From: Oerskovia flava
Lineage (GTDB): Bacteria; Actinomycetota; Actinomycetes; Actinomycetales; Cellulomonadaceae
Assembly (NCBI RefSeq): GCF_026163685.1
Contig: NZ_JAOXSR010000003.1
Coordinates: forward strand, 186,001-250,000
DNA length: 64,000 bases
Reading direction: 5' to 3'
Shown piece by piece: positions 59,940 to 64,000 of this stretch (within the stretch, counting starts at the first letter, position 1; each line of letters starts with the position of its first letter). A model generated the notes under the pieces. That model had not been told where the DNA came from, ran no database searches, and saw nothing but the letters and a program-made list of their open reading frames with translations. The position numbers were made by a program, and so were the translations under genes.

Positions 59940-59995
59940 GTTGTTCCATGCAACCATGACGGATACTCTTCGCGGTGACAGTTGCACTGTACAAC
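59940..59995. promoter_or_regulatory. Two GTTG-N7-CAAC sites and a rightward promoter (MarR operator region)
   Basis: GTTG-N7-CAAC occurs at 59940-59954 and 59981-59995, 41 bp apart. The second is a near-perfect 15-bp palindrome. A rightward promoter TTGTTC (59941-59946), 17 bp, TACTCT (59964-59969) overlaps the first site, so binding would cover the -35 element. Confidence 0.6.
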
Positions 59996-60015
59996 AATGA
60001 GCGGAGACAGATCTC

Positions 60016-61341
60016 GTGAACTCACCTGCACCTCGATTCTGGTGGCCGACCCTGTGGAGCACCACGGCGACCACCGCACTCGTGACCATCCACCACGTCT
60101 TCCGGCTCGGTCCGGAGCTCATCGTCCCCGGCCTGCTGCTCGTCGCGCTCCCGATCCTGCTCCTGCTCTGGATGCGCGCGCGGGGCAGCCTCCTCGCCAC
60201 CGGACTCCTCGGTGCGCTCGTCGCCCTGATGTTCTTCTGGTTCGGCATCGTCGACGGGGTGATCGACCACGTGTTCAAGGCCGTCGGCCTGGAGCACGTG
60301 ACGCTGCTTCCCGGTGGGGGCGCCGAGGTCGTCGCGACGTACTACTCGCTCGGCTCGACCTCGGCGAGCGCGGCGTTCTACGAGGGCACCGGCGTCGTCC
60401 AGGCCGTCGCCAGCATGGTGATGCTCGGTGTCGCGGCAGCTCTCGTGGCCTCGCAGGTCACGACGCGTCGCCGGGGGTCCGGGCGGGTCGCTGATCCGCG
60501 ATCGGGCACGTCGCGGGCGAGGACGAAGCGATGGGTCGAGCAGGGCGTCCGTGTGCGGTTCTCACGAGATCCTCACGTCCGGGCAGCCACACGGCTCGGC
60601 CTGGCACGTACTCTTGCGGCCATGGTGGTGCAGGGCGTGACCCGATGGGCCTGGAGCGAGTCTCGACGCGTCGGAGCTCCGCCGTCGTCGGTCGCGACGG
60701 GCCCGTCGTGGGTGGTGCCCCTGGTGCTGGACGACGCGGGCGGGCACGAGGGCTCGGTCGCCGCGGCCTGCACGGCGGCCGTCCGAGCGGTCCGAGGTCA
60801 TGGCGCCCATCCCGCGTGGGAGCCGTGGCGCCACCGCCGCGCCGTGTCGGTCCTGCGGGCCGCACCTCGCGCGCTGGACGGCGTCGCCCGCCTCGCGGCG
60901 CAGCACGACGCCCCGCGCGGCTACGGCCGCACCCCCTCGGGAAGGGCGCTCGTGCTCGCACCTGCGCGCCCGGAGCTGCTGCCGGAGCCCCTGGTGTCCC
61001 TGCCGTCGGGCGAGATCACCCGGCCGCGGCACGGGCTCGTCCCCACGGACCGTGGGCTCGCGCTCGTGGTCAGCACCGAGCTGAGCACGACGGCCGCCGT
61101 CCGCGCCGCCGTCCAGGCAGCCTCGGCGTGGGCGAGCGTCGTGCCGTCCGACGAGCTCGATGCCTGGTCGGCGGATGTCGTCGTCGCCGTCCACGTCGTC
61201 CCCCCGCGCGACGTCGTGCGCGCGTACCTCGAGCACGTCGAGACCGCCCACCACGCCCCGCCCGTGGTCGGCCCGTCCGGGTCCGGGCCGAGCGTCGTCC
61301 TCCTGCCGCCCGCGTCGAGACGTCCTCGCCGGGCCCGCTGA
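60016..61341 (+). CDS. Fusion of a four-helix membrane protein and a peptidyl-tRNA-hydrolase-2-like domain
   Basis: One 441-codon frame joins two unlike parts. Residues ~1-145 have about four membrane helices (STTATTALVTIHHVFRLGPE, LLLVALPILLLLWMRARGSL, LLGALVALMFFWFGIVDGVI, VVQAVASMVMLGVAAALVAS). The linker (~146-200) is arginine-rich. Residues ~203-441 resemble actinobacterial proteins with a Pth2-like fold (SWVVPLVLDDAGGHEGSVAA, later AVRAAVQAASAWASVVP and VVVAVHVVPPRDVV). The catalytic GKxxAQxxHA pattern is degenerate, lacking the Lys and His. A TACTCT box 8 nt before an in-frame ATG at 60622 suggests that the second domain may also be made alone as a ~239-residue protein. GTG 60016 follows GCGGAGA. 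The membrane part is the likely MarR target. Confidence 0.7.
   Translation: MNSPAPRFWWPTLWSTTATTALVTIHHVFRLGPELIVPGLLLVALPILLLLWMRARGSLLATGLLGALVALMFFWFGIVDGVIDHVFKAVGLEHVTLLPGGGAEVVATYYSLGSTSASAAFYEGTGVVQAVASMVMLGVAAALVASQVTTRRRGSGRVADPRSGTSRARTKRWVEQGVRVRFSRDPHVRAATRLGLARTLAAMVVQGVTRWAWSESRRVGAPPSSVATGPSWVVPLVLDDAGGHEGSVAAACTAAVRAVRGHGAHPAWEPWRHRRAVSVLRAAPRALDGVARLAAQHDAPRGYGRTPSGRALVLAPARPELLPEPLVSLPSGEITRPRHGLVPTDRGLALVVSTELSTTAAVRAAVQAASAWASVVPSDELDAWSADVVVAVHVVPPRDVVRAYLEHVETAHHAPPVVGPSGSGPSVVLLPPASRRPRRAR
60609..60614 (+). promoter_or_regulatory. Internal -10 box (TACTCT) before in-frame ATG 60622
   Basis: TACTCT ends 8 nt before the ATG at 60622, the same geometry as the other leaderless genes in the window. 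It would allow separate expression of the C-terminal hydrolase-like domain (60622-61341). Confidence 0.5.
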
Positions 61342-61516
61342 GCGGGTGACTTTTCCGACCTGGACGCCAGTCCGTTTGGGCCGGGCGCTGCCGATGTGTC
61401 ACCGTGGGGTCCTGACCTGCGCGGACGAGGCAGTCCGCCGTCAGGGGATCGGACCTCCGTGAAGTTGGACGCTCGTCCGAAATGCAGATTTTCTTCTATT
61501 GTGTGACCCTTCTCCC

Positions 61517-61705
61517 ATGGTGTGGGTTGTCGTGGGGTGGGCGCTTCTCGTGATCGGTGCCACCGTGGCGATCACGGTGGTCCGGCGCGCACGTCGGCAC
61601 GGGTCGACCGGGGCCGAGGGTATGGCCATCGGGTGCGGCGGCGGACTGGCGATCTGGGGCGGGATCATCGTCGTCGTCGCGACCGTCCTCAACACCCCGG
61701 GCTGA
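61517..61705 (+). CDS. Small two-helix membrane protein
   Basis: Not recognised. 62 residues: a hydrophobic helix (VWVVVGWALLVIGATVAITV), a short basic loop (RRARRHGSTGAEG) and a second helix (GGLAIWGGIIVVVATVLNTP), i.e. a hairpin with both ends outside. An unusually AT-rich stretch (about 61480-61502, with TATTGT at 61497) lies before ATG 61517 and could be its promoter. There is no clear ribosome site, so the call depends on membrane-protein composition. Confidence 0.5.
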   Translation: MVWVVVGWALLVIGATVAITVVRRARRHGSTGAEGMAIGCGGGLAIWGGIIVVVATVLNTPG

Positions 61706-61888
61706 GTGCCCCGCCGCGCGCCGTCGCACTTCCCACCCGTGCGACGGAGGTCGCGAGGAACCCTGGTGGAGAACGTGTGACTCTGGCGCGTGTGCACAGG
61801 TCGGGAGCAGGTCCCCGGGTCACGATGGCGGGACGTCGATGGCCGGGCCGGGACGGCGGCCCGTGCGAGACGCGACCCGGGAGGCGAC

Positions 61889-62686
61889 ATGACCGACCTG
61901 CTCCGCACACGGCGGCAACGGCGTTCGGCGGCCAGATCTGCCACGACACCGACCACCGCATCAGAGCCGACAGGGGAGCGGGTCCCCCGCGCCCAGCCCA
62001 CGCACCCGTTCCTCCCCGTCGCCCGCGGCAGCTCCTCCTCTACGGACACGTGGGTGCAGGCGCTCGTCGTGGCCGACGACGGTGATCACCTCGCGACCCT
62101 GCGCACCGCCGCGACGGCGACCCTCGCACTGCACCTGGCGACGATCACCCACCCCGGCTGGGCGACCGACGCGCTCGACCTGTGGCTGTGCCGGGCAGGG
62201 CGAGGCCACCTGGCCGCGCTGGGCGACGTCGCGACCGAGGCCTCCGTGCCGCACCGGGTCGTGACGGCCCGCCGCGCCGCCGTGCTTGCGCTGCCCCCCG
62301 CGCCCGCGCAGGGCCTGCCGCCCGACATCGCGCGCCTGCTCGTCCCGGACCTCGACCTGCGGCACGGTCGCGCACTCCCCGACGGGGCGGCCGAGGACGT
62401 GCGGGTCCCCGCTGCGGCCGGGGACGTGCTCCTCTGCGTCGCCGAGGACCTCACGACCGGGCGCGCGTGCGCCGCCGGGATCGGCGCGCTGCGCTCGTTG
62501 GTGCGCTCGGGCGGGCTGGACGCCCGGCCGGGCACGACCGTCGCCGTCCACCTGGTCCCTCCCGCCGAGCTGCGGACGGCCGCCGGCGAACCGGGGGCGC
62601 ACGTCGCGGGGACGCCGGGTACGGGCGCGGTCGCGTTCGCACCCCGGCGCGCACGGCACGCGGGCCGCGGCCCCCGGGCCCGCTGA
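61889..62686 (+). CDS. Peptidyl-tRNA-hydrolase-2-like paralogue
   Basis: 265-residue cytosolic protein, starting at ATG 61889 right after GGGAGGCGAC. After ~45 residues of Arg/Ser/Thr-rich leader, the sequence TWVQALVVADDGDHLATLRT aligns with SWVVPLVLDDAGGHEGSVAA of the gene upstream. Both then have an HPGW/HPAW segment and end with VAVHLVPPAEL/VAVHVVPPRDV. The two are therefore paralogues. The region matching the Pth2 GKxxAQxxHA helix reads GRACAAGIGALRSLV and lacks the catalytic Lys/His, so hydrolase activity is doubtful. Function unknown. It is 183 bp downstream of the small membrane protein gene. Confidence 0.65.
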   Translation: MTDLLRTRRQRRSAARSATTPTTASEPTGERVPRAQPTHPFLPVARGSSSSTDTWVQALVVADDGDHLATLRTAATATLALHLATITHPGWATDALDLWLCRAGRGHLAALGDVATEASVPHRVVTARRAAVLALPPAPAQGLPPDIARLLVPDLDLRHGRALPDGAAEDVRVPAAAGDVLLCVAEDLTTGRACAAGIGALRSLVRSGGLDARPGTTVAVHLVPPAELRTAAGEPGAHVAGTPGTGAVAFAPRRARHAGRGPRAR

Positions 62687-62700
62687 CGCGGCGCGGAAGT

Positions 62701-64000
62701 CTACGTGCTCGGGGCGCGCGCGCCGTCGGGCACGAGGAACGGCTCCAGGAGGCCAGGCGCCGCCGCGACGGCGAAGGCGAGCGCCTCGTCCGCCTCGATG
62801 TCGGGCGCCTCGTAGGTGCCCCACCCCGCGGCGGTCATCGCCGAGACGGTCTTCAGCCCGAGCCTGCGCTGCAGGATCGACTGCCGCAGCGCGATCGTGC
62901 TCACCGCGTCGCGGCGCAGCGCCGTCGTCGCCCGTGACGTGAGCCCCGACCGCACGACGAGGTGGTCACCGGAGATCGTGTGCCCGAGCGCCCGGTACGC
63001 GACCAGCGCGCCGAGCAGGGCGAGCAGCCAGAGTCCGCCGCCCCACCAGGCGGCGGAGTGCGGGGCCACACCGTTCGTCGCGCACCACCACAGCGCGGCG
63101 GTCACGGCCGCGCTCGTGGCGGTCGCCCACCAGAGCCGACGGCGGAGCGCCCCCGCCGGGTGCCGGCGCAGCGGCTCGCCGAAGGGGTCCGGGTCGGCGT
63201 CGAGCACGGCGGCCGAGACCGGCAGCGCGACGGAGCGCGGCCCCCGCGGAAGGATGGTCGTCGGCTGGGAGGCCGACCACACGGACAGCCCGGTCGTGAT
63301 GACGTTCGTGTCGGCCATCCGCATCCAGCGCCAGAGCACCGGCTCGGAGACCGTCACACCCCGCAGCCGCCGGTCGTCGCGGTTGACCTCGCGCGTCGTC
63401 AGCAGGCCCTGGCGGGTCCGCAGCTGGGTGCTCTTCTCCCCGGGGACGCGGGCGAGGACAAAGCCCCAGTGGGTCGTGAAGAAGTTGACGGCCATCCCGA
63501 CCGCTCCGAGCGCACCCGTCGCGAGCAGCGCCACGGCGATGGTCCCGGGCCAGCCGAGGGCCTCCCAGTCGAGCAGCCCTTCGATCCAGCCGGCCGGGTC
63601 GAGGCCGAACGTCGAGGTCAGCCAGAACGCGCCCCACAGCAGGCCCGCCGCCATGACGTACGCCCAGATGCTGACCATGTTGTAGACCACCCACCAGGGG
63701 CGGAACCGGGCGAAGACCTCGCCCTCCTCGTCGTCGACCGAGGCCGTCGAGATCTCGCTCCCAGTGCCAGTGCCAGTGGCGGGCTCGACCTCCTCGCCCG
63801 CGGCGACCGCTGCGGGGACCCGGTGCCCGCCGAGCAGCTCGCGCCGCAGGGCCTCGGCGTCGGCGCGGAGCACGGCGTCGAGCTCCAGGGCCGACTCGCC
63901 GGCACTGAGCTGCTGGCCCGCACCGACGAGCACGACGCGCAGCCCCGCGACCCGGTGTCGCAGCCGGGCGGTGACGTCGACGCTGCGGATCCGGTCGCGG
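62701..64000 (-). CDS. Bacterial PH-domain (YdbT-like) membrane protein, 5' end beyond the window
   Basis: Membrane protein with repeated bPH2 domains, cut at the right edge. The open frame continues past the GTG at 63933 to the last base (RDRIRSVDVTARLRHRVAGL is read from 64000 leftwards), which is the typical bPH2 ending, so the true start lies outside. Visible parts: the end of one PH domain, a Thr/Gly/Ser linker, two helices (about 63420-63700), a second PH domain (VLARVPGEKSTQLRTRQGLL to DTNVITTGLSVWSASQ), two more helices, and a third (HLVVRSGLTSRATTALRRDA, then a strand near LGLKTVSAMTAAG). YdbT in Bacillus relates to envelope defence. The role here is unknown. The stop lies 14 bp from the convergent paralogue gene. 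Confidence 0.82.
   Translation of the reverse strand, partial: RDRIRSVDVTARLRHRVAGLRVVLVGAGQQLSAGESALELDAVLRADAEALRRELLGGHRVPAAVAAGEEVEPATGTGTGSEISTASVDDEEGEVFARFRPWWVVYNMVSIWAYVMAAGLLWGAFWLTSTFGLDPAGWIEGLLDWEALGWPGTIAVALLATGALGAVGMAVNFFTTHWGFVLARVPGEKSTQLRTRQGLLTTREVNRDDRRLRGVTVSEPVLWRWMRMADTNVITTGLSVWSASQPTTILPRGPRSVALPVSAAVLDADPDPFGEPLRRHPAGALRRRLWWATATSAAVTAALWWCATNGVAPHSAAWWGGGLWLLALLGALVAYRALGHTISGDHLVVRSGLTSRATTALRRDAVSTIALRQSILQRRLGLKTVSAMTAAGWGTYEAPDIEADEALAFAVAAAPGLLEPFLVPDGARAPST

Noticed and set aside
60494-60622. Frameshift separating the membrane and hydrolase-like parts
   Set aside because: The frame is continuous with no stop and no obvious shift in codon pattern, so I kept it as one open frame with an internal start noted.

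Overview
The window is chromosomal DNA from a very GC-rich actinobacterium. Evidence includes a bacterial proteasome activator ending in GQYL, a conservon (cvnABCD), an LAXTG (class E sortase) surface protein, a SerS/HAD pair, many GTG starts, and many start codons lying 7-8 nt behind a TANNNT -10 box (leaderless mRNAs). A CebR/CelR-type palindrome (GGGAGCGCTCCC) beside a LacI gene and a sugar ABC transporter points to a cellulolytic Micrococcales lineage such as Cellulomonas or a relative. This placement is inference. No phage, transposase, integrase, rRNA or CRISPR was seen. Genes are densely packed and no gene-free gap exceeds about 230 bp.

Layout, 0-9 kb: RNase HI, DedA, FKBP, a ferritin-like/VIT1 metal transporter, an acyltransferase fused to a helical-toroid domain, an LLM oxidoreductase, then two repeat-rich secreted proteins. 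The second is chaplin-like with an LATTG sorting signal. 9-21 kb: a STAND-type ATPase without a DNA-binding domain, a gluconate module (gntP, gntK, gntR with two operator-like sites), a sugar porter, a two-component system, a GAP-family membrane protein, and a flotillin/NfeD pair. 21-32 kb: a kinase-like protein, pyruvate oxidase/dehydrogenase, a thioredoxin-reductase-like flavoprotein, a methyltransferase diverging from a HTH-cupin regulator, an MFS carrier, a lipoprotein, phosphoglucomutase, a DUF5926-like protein and a family 2 glycosyltransferase.

32-47 kb: a 1525-residue membrane protein made of two homologous halves, a diacylglycerol kinase-like protein, serS, a HAD phosphatase, a compact inverted/direct repeat cluster, methionine aminopeptidase, and a LacI-regulated three-gene sugar ABC importer without its own ATPase. 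47-55 kb: an EamA exporter, Bpa, a quinone oxidoreductase, and a conservon whose sensor-kinase-like protein is 1354 residues long. 55-64 kb: tRNA-Ser(TGA), a ThrE-type exporter, tRNA-Ser(GCT), an ABC/FtsX pair, tRNA-Arg(ACG), a MarR regulator with paired operators facing a membrane-protein/peptidyl-tRNA-hydrolase-like fusion, a paralogue of that second domain, and a bacterial PH-domain protein running off the right edge.

The most unusual items are the chaplin-like sortase substrate with its repeat-rich neighbour and adjacent ATPase, the duplicated 1525-residue protein, the long-tailed conservon, the 40.6 kb repeat cluster that contains the stop codons of both flanking genes, the shared palindromic terminator family at 18.9 and 46.3 kb, and the pair of apparently catalytically degenerate peptidyl-tRNA-hydrolase-like paralogues.
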